From the NCBI GenBank assembly GCA_001512785.1, contig LFSQ01000029.1:1-51437 (forward strand): DNA of 51,437 bases. Direction: 5' to 3'. This document shows positions 17,434 to 26,297 of the stretch, piece after piece (the first letter of the stretch is position 1; each line of letters begins with the position of its first letter). This DNA comes from Syntrophomonas sp. DTU019. Lineage in GTDB: Bacteria; Bacillota; Syntrophomonadia; Syntrophomonadales; Syntrophomonadaceae. The position numbers and the translations under genes were made by a program. A model generated the notes under the pieces. The model had not been told where the DNA came from and ran no database searches. It saw only the letters and a program-made list of their open reading frames with translations.

Positions 17434-18602
17434 TGGCTGCCTCCTCTGCCGGCCAACGGCGACATATGGCGCAAATTGGCGATGATACGGGGCAAAACCT
17501 CCAGTACATAATCTACATCTTCCTGGGTATTATCCTTGCCCAGGGTCAAGCGCAATGAACCGTGAGCAATCTCATGGGGCAGTCCGATGGCCAGCAATAC
17601 ATGGGATGGCTCCAATGCACCGGAGGTGCAGGCCGAACCGCTGGAAGCCATTATTCCATAGCTGTCCAGCATTAACAAAATCGACTCACCCTCAACGAAC
17701 TCGAAACAAACGCTTACACTGCCCGGAACCCGCATCTCCGGATGCCCGGTAACGATGGTGTTAGGGATGGAATTGACAATGCCTTCACGCAGGCGTTGGC
17801 CCAGCCGGTTAAGATGCTCGGCGCGTTTGTGCATCTCCTGGCCGGCAATTTCAGCGGCTTTGCCGAAACCGACAATCCCCGGGACGTTTTCGGTACCGGC
17901 CCTGAGTCTTGATTCTTGTCCCCCGCCGTGGAACAGGTTCTTGATGCGAACCCCTTTTTTCACATAAAGACAGCCTATCCCTTTGGGCCCATGCAGTTTG
18001 TGGCTGGATGCGGAGAGCATATCGATACCCATTTTCCTGACATCTATGGGTATTTTGCCGATGGTCTGCACTGCATCGGTATGAAAGACCGCGCCTGCTT
18101 CATGGCTGATAGCGGCCAATTCTTCGATAGGTTGAATGGTGCCGATCTCATTGTTGGCATGCATTACCGATACCAGTATGGTGTCGGGGCGGATTGCCTT
18201 GGCCAGAGTCTCGGCTTCCACCATCCCCTGAGCATTCACCGGCAGGAAGGTTACATCAAATCCCAGGCCTTGCAGGTAATGAAAGCTGTCCAGTACAGCA
18301 TGGTGTTCAATGGCCGAGGTGATCAAATGCTTGCCCTTTTGGCTGTTATTCAGGGCATAGGTGATGATGGCCTGATTGTCGGCCTCGGTCCCACCGCTGG
18401 TGAAGATGATCTCTCTCGGGTCGGCGTTTATCAAGGCGGCTATCTGTTCTCGCCCGGTTTCCACAGCTTGGCGCGCCTTTTGCCCTTTACTGTGGATGCT
18501 GGAAGGATTGCCAAATTCGCTGGTAAGATAAGGTATCATGGCCTCGAATACCCTGGCATCAACCGGGGTGGTGGCGCTGTGGTCCATATATACGGATTTC
18601 AC
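17430..18602 (-). CDS. iscS: cysteine desulfurase IscS/NifS
   Basis: The 390-aa PLP enzyme has DHSATTP at the start, the PLP lysine in SASSHKLHGPKG and the active cysteine loop SGSACTSGALEPSHV. It releases sulfur from cysteine for Fe-S clusters. The frame is open to 18635, but AAAGGAGGT stands 8 nt before GTG 18602 and the family N-terminus (VYMDHSATTP) fits this start. It sits 29 bp downstream of the Rrf2 gene. Confidence 0.95.
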   Translation of the reverse strand: MKSVYMDHSATTPVDARVFEAMIPYLTSEFGNPSSIHSKGQKARQAVETGREQIAALINADPREIIFTSGGTEADNQAIITYALNNSQKGKHLITSAIEHHAVLDSFHYLQGLGFDVTFLPVNAQGMVEAETLAKAIRPDTILVSVMHANNEIGTIQPIEELAAISHEAGAVFHTDAVQTIGKIPIDVRKMGIDMLSASSHKLHGPKGIGCLYVKKGVRIKNLFHGGGQESRLRAGTENVPGIVGFGKAAEIAGQEMHKRAEHLNRLGQRLREGIVNSIPNTIVTGHPEMRVPGSVSVCFEFVEGESILLMLDSYGIMASSGSACTSGALEPSHVLLAIGLPHEIAHGSLRLTLGKDNTQEDVDYVLEVLPRIIANLRHMSPLAGRGGSQ

Positions 18603-18631
18603 CCCTATTACCTCCTTTTTTGAATTGCATA

Positions 18632-19075
18632 TCATTCAGCCTGCATTTTTCCCTGTGCCGCATCTAATGCCTCTTTTTTCAGGTCTTCCAGTGAGTAGGA
18701 ATCCAGCAGCTGGTTCATGCTGTCCCGCAGCATGAACCAAATGCGGCGGGTTACACAGAATTCGGCCCGTTCACATTCATCGGGGTTGAGTTCATTTACA
18801 CAATCGACCGGGGATATAGGGCCTTCCAGGGCTCTGATAATATCCCCCACGGTGATCTTATCAGCTTCACGGCCCAGAACATACCCGCCCTGCGAACCGC
18901 GCACACTCTTTACCAACCCGTTTTGTTTCAAGGGAATGAGCAACTGTTCCAAATAGCGGTTGGATAGATTCTGGTGTTCTGCGATAACATGGATGGGAAC
19001 CGGACCCTTAGCCTGCTGCAGGGCTATTTCCAGCATAGCTCTTAATCCATATCTTCCTTTGGTAGATAGTTTCAT
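18632..19075 (-). CDS. iscR: Rrf2-family regulator, IscR-like with three cysteines
   Basis: The 147-aa protein has the Rrf2 winged helix (MKLSTKGRYGLRAMLEIALQ, YLEQLLIPLKQNGLVKSVRGSQGGY split over the recognition region). Cys92, Cys101 and Cys107 lie in the loop where IscR binds its [2Fe-2S] cluster. It should sense Fe-S or cysteine status and repress the isc/cys genes. The spacing C-X8-C-X5-C differs slightly from the E. coli IscR. A CymR-like role cannot be excluded, since cysK is the next gene upstream and has a matching operator. The promoter and putative operator lie at 19236-19264. Confidence 0.9.
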   Translation of the reverse strand: MKLSTKGRYGLRAMLEIALQQAKGPVPIHVIAEHQNLSNRYLEQLLIPLKQNGLVKSVRGSQGGYVLGREADKITVGDIIRALEGPISPVDCVNELNPDECERAEFCVTRRIWFMLRDSMNQLLDSYSLEDLKKEALDAAQGKMQAE

Positions 19076-19235
19076 GGCCTTCCTCTTTTCCTAACCCCAT
19101 CTCTTTACAGGCACCTCGCCAATCTTTCAGCAATCATATCTTGCCCATCAAGAGGGGTTTATTGCTTAACCGGGTCATTAAAACCCGACCACCAGGGAAA
19201 CAAACTGTATATGTACTGAATTCAAAATATCATTT

Positions 19236-19264
19236 ATCCTATAGTTTTACTAGTGATTTGTCAA
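19236..19264 (-). promoter_or_regulatory. iscR promoter with overlapping putative Rrf2 operator
   Basis: TTGACA (19259-19264) and TAGGAT (19236-19241) are spaced by 17 bp on the minus strand. The spacer and -10 hold CCTATAGTTTTACTAG (plus strand 19238-19253), an imperfect palindrome that agrees at 13 of 16 positions with the site before cysK. Autorepression is inferred. Confidence 0.6.
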
Positions 19265-19414
19265 ATAATAAACCGGGTCAGCATAGTTCGCTTCACAGCC
19301 TATGAACCAGGTTATCAAAGCGGCCCAACGCTTATACCCGGCAGGCGGTCAAACTTCTATTCTGCTTGAAACAACCAAGCCTTCAATGAGGCATTTGATC
19401 AGGCTATGGCGGTC

Positions 19415-20356
19415 TCACTTCCATACTTCTTGAAACAGCTCCGTTGAAAGGTATCTTTCCCCTGTATCGGGGAGCAAGACTACAATGGTTTTTCCAGCGT
19501 TCTTTGGCCTTAAGGCTATTTGTGTGGCGGCAAAAAGAGCTGCACCGGACGATATACCTACCAGGAGGCCTTCGGTTTTGGACAAAAGCCGGGCAGTTTC
19601 GAAGGCTTCTTCATTTTTGACTTTAAACACCTCGTCTACAACCGCCAGGTTCAAAACCTCGGGCACAAATCCGGCTCCAATCCCCTGTATTTTATGCGCT
19701 CCAGGGGCCCCGCCCGACAACACTGGAGAGTCATGCGGCTCAACCGCGATGATCTTCACCGATTCCTTTTTGGCTTTTAAGGCCTCTCCCACGCCGGTAA
19801 TGGTCCCGCCGGTGCCAACCCCGGCTACGAAGATATCCACTGAGCCATCAGTGTCGTTCCAGATCTCCACCGCCGTAGTCTGGCGGTGCACGGCCGGGTT
19901 GGCCGGGTTGTTGAACTGCTGGGGTATAAACGCATGGGGAATTTCTCGAGCGAGCTCTTCAGCCTTCCTGATGGCCCCTGACATGCCTTCAAGGCCCGGG
20001 GTTAGCACTACCTCTGCCCCCAGGGCTTTGAGCAGATTTCTGCGCTCCAGGCTCATGGTGTCGGGCATGGTCAGGATCAAGCGATAGCCCCTGGCAGCAG
20101 CTACGAAAGCCAGAGCTATGCCGGTATTGCCGCTGGTCGGTTCGATGATGGTGGTGCCCGGGCGAATCAATCCCTTTTCTTCAGCGTCTTTGATCATGGC
20201 GAAACCGGTGCGGTCCTTAACGCTGCCGGCCGGGTTAAAATACTCCAATTTGGCGATCAACCTGGCCTGCAGCTGGTGGTGGCGGTTGTAATTGCTCAAT
20301 TCCAACAAAGGGGTATTCCCAATCAAATCAGTGAGACTCTGAGCTATTTTACTCAT
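19415..20356 (-). CDS. cysK: cysteine synthase (O-acetylserine sulfhydrylase)
   Basis: The 313-aa PLP enzyme has the lysine in [10 protein letters not shown], the substrate loop [11 protein letters not shown] and the cofactor glycine loop [12 protein letters not shown]. It makes cysteine from O-acetylserine and sulfide. Length and motifs are canonical. It lies upstream of iscR on the same strand, with its own promoter and a putative shared operator. A degenerate copy of its last 33 bp follows the stop (19343-19376). Confidence 0.96.
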   Translation of the reverse strand: MSKIAQSLTDLIGNTPLLELSNYNRHHQLQARLIAKLEYFNPAGSVKDRTGFAMIKDAEEKGLIRPGTTIIEPTSGNTGIALAFVAAARGYRLILTMPDTMSLERRNLLKALGAEVVLTPGLEGMSGAIRKAEELAREIPHAFIPQQFNNPANPAVHRQTTAVEIWNDTDGSVDIFVAGVGTGGTITGVGEALKAKKESVKIIAVEPHDSPVLSGGAPGAHKIQGIGAGFVPEVLNLAVVDEVFKVKNEEAFETARLLSKTEGLLVGISSGAALFAATQIALRPKNAGKTIVVLLPDTGERYLSTELFQEVWK

Positions 20357-20379
20357 AATAAACCTCCAGTGTTATATTG

Positions 20380-20437
20380 CCTACTAAACTTATAGGTTTA
20401 ATGGATTTATTTAATCACAGGCAGTAATGTATGTCAA
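20380..20437 (-). promoter_or_regulatory. cysK promoter and putative Rrf2 operator
   Basis: TTGACA (20432-20437) and TTAAAT (20409-20414) are spaced by 17 bp on the minus strand. Immediately downstream of the -10, CCTATAAGTTTAGTAGG (20380-20396 reversed) is a palindrome with CCTA/TAGG ends. It is placed to block transcription start and resembles the site in the iscR promoter. Confidence 0.6.
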
Positions 20438-20652
20438 CGGCTAAGAAACCCAAGGCCAATTTAATCCGCCCCGACTTAAATGCTCATTAACAAAACAGCG
20501 CTGTGCTCCCGGGCTGTACTTGCCTGCACTTCGTCTCTTTCCCATGGTTGGTCCGGGTTCTGATCAGGCCTTCAGTCCAATTTGGGGGCACAGCAGCTAA
20601 AGCCCCTGGCCTGTGCCTCCCGGGGAATTCACAATCAATGCCTGTTGCGGTT

Positions 20653-23091
20653 TCAATTCTGCACTGCTGCGGTCCGGTCCCTGCGGCTGGGATCATAGCG
20701 CTTCAAGCTAAGGGAATTAGTCACCACAGAAACCGAACTGAATGCCATGGCAGCCCCGGCTATGATTGGATTCAACATCCCCAGGGCAGCGATCGGTATG
20801 CCGATAATATTATAAATAAAGGCCCAGAAGAGGTTTTGCTTGATTTTGCGCATGGTCTGCCGGGAAAGCCGGATTGAGGCCGGAATGGTGCGCAAATCCC
20901 CTCTCATCAGGGTGATGTCGGCAGCTTCCATGGCCACATCTGTGCCGGTGCCCATAGCCATGCCGATATGGGCTGTAGCCAGGGCCGGGGCGTCATTTAT
21001 GCCGTCTCCTACCATGGCGACGGTTTTTCCTGCGGCTTTGAGCTTCTGTACCTCTTCGGCTTTGTTCTCCGGAAGCACCTCGGCCAGAACATTGTTGATT
21101 CCTACCTGTCTGGCAATGGCCTCAGCGGTGCGGCGATTGTCGCCGGTTATCATGTAAACCTCAATGCCCATATCCTGCAGGTCCTGTATGGCCTCACGCG
21201 AGCTCTCCTTAACCGTGTCAGCTACTGCGAGGATGGCCTGCAAACTGCCGTTAATGGCCATTAACATGGCGGTTTTGCCCATATCCTCCAGGCTGCTTAT
21301 GGATGCCTCGATGGGTTTTACATCAATGCTGTTATCGGCCATGAGCCTGCGGGTTCCCAGCAAGACTTCCTGCCCGTCCACAACCGCTTTCACCCCCTTG
21401 CCGGGTACAGCCTCAAAGCTGTCTGCATCCGGCACATGTTCATATTCAGCCCGGCCTTTTTCATAAATGGTCACCCCCAGAGGGTGTTCCGAGCCTTTTT
21501 CCGCCCTGGCCGCCAGCAGCAGCAAGCGATCCGGAGGCTCTTCACCCAGAGATATGATATCGGTTACTTCGGGTTTGCCTTTGGTTATAGTGCCGGTTTT
21601 ATCCAAAACCACCGCATTGAGCTTGTAGGCCATTTCCAGGTGTTCCCCGCCTTTTATGAGGATGCCGTTTTCCGCCCCTTTGCCTGTACCGACCATAATC
21701 GCGGTAGGGGTAGCCAGCCCCAAGGCGCAGGGACAGGCTATAACCAGTACCGCCACGGCGCTCAGCAGTGATTTATTAATACCCGCACCGGACAAATACC
21801 AGGCCGTAAAAGTGATCAAGGCTATGGTCAGCACTGCCGGAACGAACACCCCCGCAACCCGATCAGCGATCTGCTGTATAGGGGCTTTGGAACCCTGAGC
21901 ATCTTCCACCATTTTAATGATCCTGGCCAGAGCGGTGTCCCGGCCTACACGGGTGGCTTGAAATTTAAAGGTCCCGAATTTGTTAAGGGTCGCACCGAAT
22001 ACCATTTCGCCGGCCTGTTTATCCACCGGGAGGCTTTCGCCGGTAAGCATGGACTCGTCCAGCGCGGAAGTCCCTTCGATTATTATTCCATCCACCGGCA
22101 CTTTTTCTCCCGGCCGGACAACTATGATTTCACCCAGCTCCACTTCTTCCACCGGAATATCGATTTCCTGGCCAGCTCTGATTACCCGGGCGGTTTTGGC
22201 CTGCAGCTGGGCCAGTTTTTTTATGGCCTCAGAAGTCCTGCCTTTAGCGACCGCCTCCAGGTACTTGCCCAGGAGGACCAGGGTGATGATTATAGCCGAG
22301 GCCTCGAAGTACAGGCTTTTCATCATGCCTTCAGGAACCGCCTCAAAGAACACATTGTACAGGCTGAAAAAATAGGCTGCCGAGGTTCCCATGGCAACCA
22401 ATACGTCCATATTGGCACTGCCGGCCCTTAAGGCCAAATAGGATTGTTTATAGAAGCGGGCCCCGATAACGAACTGCACCGGGGTGGCGATCAGCAATTG
22501 AAAATAGGGATGGTGCAAAAACGCTGCCAGGGGGCTGTGGATTTTAATCAGGCTCAAAACCATGGCCATAAGCAGAGGCAGGCTCAAAACCGCCGAGGTT
22601 ATGAACAACCAGCGCAGCGATCTGATTTCCCTGTCTTTGGCTTCCTCCTGGTAGTCAATGTCTTCCACCCGCTCCGCGTTATACCCCAGATTCTGAATGT
22701 TCTGGATGATTTCACTGATTCTGACCTGTCCGGGCTGGTAAAGCACCCGGGCCTGTTCGGTTGCCAGATTAACATTGGCCAGCTTTACCCCTTGAAGGCT
22801 GTTCAGCTTTTTCTCGATGCGAGCTGCACAGGCGGCACAGGTCATACCGGATATTTTTAGATCGACCTGTTCATCGGACTTTTCCGGGATCACCTCATAT
22901 CCCAGCTTCTGCACCACCCGGTCGATCTGCTCCCTCGCCACCAGCTTTTCATCATATTCAACCGTGGCTCTTTCCAGGGCCAAATTGACATTTACCGATT
23001 CTACGCCAGCAATCTGCTTTAGCCCTTTCTCTATCCTGGCTGCACAGGCCGCACAGCTCATGCCTGATATCTGAATGGATTCTTTATGCAT
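20653..23091 (-). CDS. copA: copper-translocating P1B-type ATPase
   Basis: The 812-aa pump has two N-terminal heavy-metal domains ([12 protein letters not shown] and [12 protein letters not shown]), eight predicted membrane helices and the transmembrane CPC motif in [13 protein letters not shown]. The phosphorylation site is [10 protein letters not shown], the hinge [10 protein letters not shown] and the actuator loop TGES. MxCxxC domains with CPC and the late YN...MxxSS pattern ([17 protein letters not shown]) mark the Cu+-exporting CopA group. It lies alone between nadA and cysK; no copper chaperone or CsoR gene is seen nearby. Confidence 0.95.
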   Translation of the reverse strand: MHKESIQISGMSCAACAARIEKGLKQIAGVESVNVNLALERATVEYDEKLVAREQIDRVVQKLGYEVIPEKSDEQVDLKISGMTCAACAARIEKKLNSLQGVKLANVNLATEQARVLYQPGQVRISEIIQNIQNLGYNAERVEDIDYQEEAKDREIRSLRWLFITSAVLSLPLLMAMVLSLIKIHSPLAAFLHHPYFQLLIATPVQFVIGARFYKQSYLALRAGSANMDVLVAMGTSAAYFFSLYNVFFEAVPEGMMKSLYFEASAIIITLVLLGKYLEAVAKGRTSEAIKKLAQLQAKTARVIRAGQEIDIPVEEVELGEIIVVRPGEKVPVDGIIIEGTSALDESMLTGESLPVDKQAGEMVFGATLNKFGTFKFQATRVGRDTALARIIKMVEDAQGSKAPIQQIADRVAGVFVPAVLTIALITFTAWYLSGAGINKSLLSAVAVLVIACPCALGLATPTAIMVGTGKGAENGILIKGGEHLEMAYKLNAVVLDKTGTITKGKPEVTDIISLGEEPPDRLLLLAARAEKGSEHPLGVTIYEKGRAEYEHVPDADSFEAVPGKGVKAVVDGQEVLLGTRRLMADNSIDVKPIEASISSLEDMGKTAMLMAINGSLQAILAVADTVKESSREAIQDLQDMGIEVYMITGDNRRTAEAIARQVGINNVLAEVLPENKAEEVQKLKAAGKTVAMVGDGINDAPALATAHIGMAMGTGTDVAMEAADITLMRGDLRTIPASIRLSRQTMRKIKQNLFWAFIYNIIGIPIAALGMLNPIIAGAAMAFSSVSVVTNSLSLKRYDPSRRDRTAAVQN

Positions 23092-23278
23092 ACAACTGCA
23101 GCTCCTTAAACTTTTGCTTATATGAATAAGCTGTCATTTTACCGGATATTCTGTTACATTATGTTCTTTTCATAAACATTGCTAAAGGTGCAAATTGGAG
23201 GTCGTCGCTGAAGCACAACCTCCCTTGACTGGCTGTTACTCCTCGTTATCCAGCAAAAACACGCTTACAAAAACCATC

Positions 23279-24205
23279 TTACGATGCCAGTTCAATCATT
23301 TTTTCCAGGGCTACCACCGCCTGGCAGGCTATGTCTTGCGGAACAGTTATGACCGTCTCCATATTATCGATAGAATACAATATTTTGTGAAGGGTGATGC
23401 TTTTCATATTGGGGCAGAGCAGTGCCTCAGAAGCGAGTATGAGCTGCTTATCCGGGCACTGTTGGCGGATGGCGTGAAAGATGCCGGATTCTGTGCCGAT
23501 AATAAACGCTTTGGCATCGGTTTCCACCACTTTTTTCAGTATGCCTGCGGTACTGCCCGCATAATCAGCCAGATGTACCACTTCCGGGTCGCACTCCGGG
23601 TGCACCAATACCAGGGCTTCGGGGTGAAGGGCTTTGAGCTTTATGATTTCATCTCTGCTTACCACCGCATGGATGGGGCAGGATGAATCAAAAGCTTCGA
23701 TTTCTCGATCCAGCCCCCGGGCAATATTCCTGGCCAGGTTCTGATCGGGCACGAAATAGATGTTTTTGTCACTAGGCAGAGCCCGGATGATTTTTTCCGC
23801 GTTGGATGAGGTTACACACACATCGCTGACCGCTTTAACCTCCGCCGGTGTATTGACATAGGTTACCACCAGGGTATCGGGATGCAGTTCCCGATACTGG
23901 CGAATATGCTCGGCGGTTATACTGTTGGCCATCGGACAGGTAGCTGCCGGCTCAGGGGACAAAATGGTCTTATCCGGGCAGAGAATTGCAGCTGTTTCAG
24001 CCATGAAGTCCACCCCTGCCACCAGTATGTTTTTGCTCTGAGAATCGCGGGCGGCCAGGGCCATTGCATATGAATCCCCGACAAAATCGGCAACATCCTG
24101 TATTTCTCCGCGTTGGTAATAATGCGCGATGATAAATATATCCTTTTCCTGCTTTTTCTTGATGATCTCCTCTTTCATCTGTTGATCCTTTTGACTATTA
24201 TTCAT
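23279..24205 (-). CDS. nadA: quinolinate synthase A
   Basis: The 308-aa enzyme condenses iminoaspartate with dihydroxyacetone phosphate to quinolinate in NAD synthesis. The [4Fe-4S] ligands lie in DVCVTSSNA, VHPECDPEV and LLCPNMKSIT, and IIAHYYQRGEIQDVADFVGDS is the N-terminal signature. nadB and nadC are not in this window. It begins one base before the fdhD stop region, giving the operon metA-fdhD-nadA on the minus strand. Confidence 0.95.
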   Translation of the reverse strand: MNNSQKDQQMKEEIIKKKQEKDIFIIAHYYQRGEIQDVADFVGDSYAMALAARDSQSKNILVAGVDFMAETAAILCPDKTILSPEPAATCPMANSITAEHIRQYRELHPDTLVVTYVNTPAEVKAVSDVCVTSSNAEKIIRALPSDKNIYFVPDQNLARNIARGLDREIEAFDSSCPIHAVVSRDEIIKLKALHPEALVLVHPECDPEVVHLADYAGSTAGILKKVVETDAKAFIIGTESGIFHAIRQQCPDKQLILASEALLCPNMKSITLHKILYSIDNMETVITVPQDIACQAVVALEKMIELAS

Positions 24206-24206
24206 A

Positions 24207-25010
24207 TTATTCCCGCCTTTCTAATAACACCCGTTCTGGGTGGGTGTAAATGGTCAGATTCTGCCCGCGGGCAAATCCTATAATGCAAATGTTCAATTCT
24301 TCAGCCAATTCCAGGGTCAGTTCGGTAGGGGCTGACCGGGACACAATAATGGGTACATTGCCTCGAGCCGCTTTGATTAGGATTTCCGAGGCTATACGAC
24401 CGCTTAGCAGCAGACATTTGTCAGCAGTATCGATTCGGTTTAGTATAGCATAGCCCAAAACCTTATCAACTGCATTGTGGCGCCCGATATCTTCAAAACG
24501 AGCAACCAGGCCATTGTCTCCTGCCAGCGCGACGCTGTGTACTCCCCCGGTAAGTCGGAACAATTCAGCTTGTTCTTCAAATTGGCTCATTAATTCCAGT
24601 ATTCTTGCCATCTCCAGTCGTAAATCGCTGTTTACCGCCTCCAACTGGCGGGCATCATTGATGAAATACAACCCGGCCCTCCCTTTCCCGCAACAACTGG
24701 CCATATGCCGGCGCAGAAAGTTGTCGCTGATGGTTACCGGGTGCTTGGTTTCAATCCATAACAACCCTTGCTCCTGGCGACAGCGGATGTCTTCGATATC
24801 ATCAAGGCTGTGCAATATACCCTCACTGAGCAAAAAACCGACCGCCAACTCTTCATAGGCCCCAGGCGAGCAAACCATAGTGGAAAACTCGTTATGGTTC
24901 AAAAATACCGTTAGCGGTTTTTCCCTAACCACCCAGGCGGTTCCGCTTTCATTAACCCCTTCTTTAAACATCATCATAGGCCATTGAGTATATAGTTTTA
25001 TCTCCGCCAT
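24207..25010 (-). CDS. fdhD: formate dehydrogenase accessory sulfurtransferase
   Basis: The 267-aa protein has the FdhD cysteine loop MASCCGKGRAG and the later RFEDIGRHNAVDKVLG and LLSGRIASEIL motifs. FdhD receives sulfur from IscS and sulfurates the Mo/W-bis-PGD cofactor of formate dehydrogenase. Its presence implies a formate dehydrogenase elsewhere in the genome. It sits between metA and nadA, an unusual set with one plausible link: all three draw on Fe-S or sulfur supply. Confidence 0.94.
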   Translation of the reverse strand: MAEIKLYTQWPMMMFKEGVNESGTAWVVREKPLTVFLNHNEFSTMVCSPGAYEELAVGFLLSEGILHSLDDIEDIRCRQEQGLLWIETKHPVTISDNFLRRHMASCCGKGRAGLYFINDARQLEAVNSDLRLEMARILELMSQFEEQAELFRLTGGVHSVALAGDNGLVARFEDIGRHNAVDKVLGYAILNRIDTADKCLLLSGRIASEILIKAARGNVPIIVSRSAPTELTLELAEELNICIIGFARGQNLTIYTHPERVLLERRE

Positions 25011-25024
25011 GCTGGATCCCTCCG

Positions 25025-25972
25025 CTATTCAACGTGCCAGGACCCAGGTGGGCACTTATCAAGCAAGCCCAGGTCGTAGGGGGTTTCCTGATAAACATGA
25101 TAATTCAACCAATTGGAAAAGAGAAGGTGCCCGTGACTGCGCCATCTAACCAGAGGTGCCTGGCCCGGATCATCATCCGGGAAGTAGTTTTGGGGCAATG
25201 CGATATGGAGCCCTTTATTTTTGTCCCGCTCGTATTCCGCCTTTAGTGTAAGCGGATCGTATTCCGCGTGACCGGTGACAAACACCTGCCTGCCATCCCG
25301 GCTGGCCAGGAGGTAAATCCCGGCCTGATCGGACTCGGCCAGGATCTCCAACTCTTCAATCCCTTCCAGGTCTTGCCTGCGTATCTCGGAATGGCGGGAA
25401 TGAGGAGCATAGAACACATCATCAAATCCGCGCAACAACGGCCGGTTTGGTTTTAAGGCCCGGTGTTCAAACACCCCGAACATTTTCTGCGGCAGGGCAT
25501 ACTTGTTAATGCCGTAATGATAATATAAACCGGCCTGAGCCGCCACACAGATGTGGAAGGTTGAATAAACATTGGTTTTAGTCCATTCCATAATCTCCTT
25601 GAGTTCTTCCCAATAAGTCCATTGAGCGAAATCCAGGTGCTCCACCGGGGCCCCGGTTATGATCATGCCGTCGAATCTTTGCTCTTTTACCTCTGCAAAA
25701 GTGGTATAGAAGGTTTGCAGGTGTATCTCCGGGGTATTTTTGGATTCGTGGTTTTCAGGGCGCAGCAGAACAAATTCCACTTGTAAAGGGGTATTGGCCA
25801 GAACCCTTAAGAGCTGGGTCTCGGTAACGATCTTCTGCGGCATCAGGTTTAATATGGCTATTCTTAAAGGCCGGATATCCTGGTGAACAGCCCGTCTTTC
25901 CCTCATAACAAATATGTTTTCGCTCTGCAGCACTTCCACCGCCGGCAAATTATCAGGTATTATAATCGGCAT
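25025..25972 (-). CDS. metA: homoserine O-acetyltransferase (MetA family)
   Basis: The 315-aa enzyme has the catalytic Cys142 in [16 protein letters not shown] and the later [13 protein letters not shown] region. Residue 111 is Glu (GAPVE), which in the MetA family marks acetyl-CoA use; Gly at this place gives succinyl-CoA use. So despite the historic name it should make O-acetylhomoserine, the substrate of the MetY encoded at 15.7 kb. It is the first gene of metA-fdhD-nadA and has a leader of about 225 nt. Confidence 0.92.
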   Translation of the reverse strand: MPIIIPDNLPAVEVLQSENIFVMRERRAVHQDIRPLRIAILNLMPQKIVTETQLLRVLANTPLQVEFVLLRPENHESKNTPEIHLQTFYTTFAEVKEQRFDGMIITGAPVEHLDFAQWTYWEELKEIMEWTKTNVYSTFHICVAAQAGLYYHYGINKYALPQKMFGVFEHRALKPNRPLLRGFDDVFYAPHSRHSEIRRQDLEGIEELEILAESDQAGIYLLASRDGRQVFVTGHAEYDPLTLKAEYERDKNKGLHIALPQNYFPDDDPGQAPLVRWRSHGHLLFSNWLNYHVYQETPYDLGLLDKCPPGSWHVE

Positions 25973-26234
25973 TCATTTATCCTCCATTTCAGCTGAACTA
26001 TCCATGCTCCCGACGAATATCCGCCCTGCAAACAGCCTGCCACCCGCCCGGTATCAAAGCCTTAATTGCAAAACTGTGGCCATAAGGCTTATGCATCTGC
26101 ATTCCCAATAGCTTTTCTCCCCGGGAAAAACTCAAAGCGGGAGCACCTTCAGTAATAACCCTGTTAAACACATATAGAAAAATTATCTCTATAATTCCTA
26201 TAAAGATAATAGTATATAAATGGCGCTGAATCAA
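25973..26234 (-). promoter_or_regulatory. metA promoter and long untranslated leader
   Basis: TTGATT (26229-26234) and TATTAT (26206-26211) are spaced by 17 bp on the minus strand, which puts the transcript start near 26199 and gives a leader of about 225 nt. The leader contains several hairpins, including AAGCCTTA/TAAGGCTT and CTCCC/GGGGAG. I see no intrinsic terminator before the ATG and no S-box core, so the control mechanism is open. A 78-codon frame across it has no support. Confidence 0.45.
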
Positions 26235-26297
26235 GCTATCGATGGAGATATGGATAAATCATATTTCATCTACATTAAGCCAAACTGTGGTTGTTTT

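Noticed and set aside
25980-26160. Possible cobalamin riboswitch or T-box in the metA leader (GGTGC, GGGAA, GATACC and GGGTGGCA words)
   Set aside because: The words are in a suggestive order, but the cobalamin core between GGGAA and the B12 box does not match, the T-box bulge does not fit tRNA-Met, and no terminator follows.
25998-26234. 78-codon open frame on the minus strand upstream of metA
   Set aside because: It begins inside the metA -35 box, has no ribosome site and no family-like pattern; it is more likely untranslated leader.
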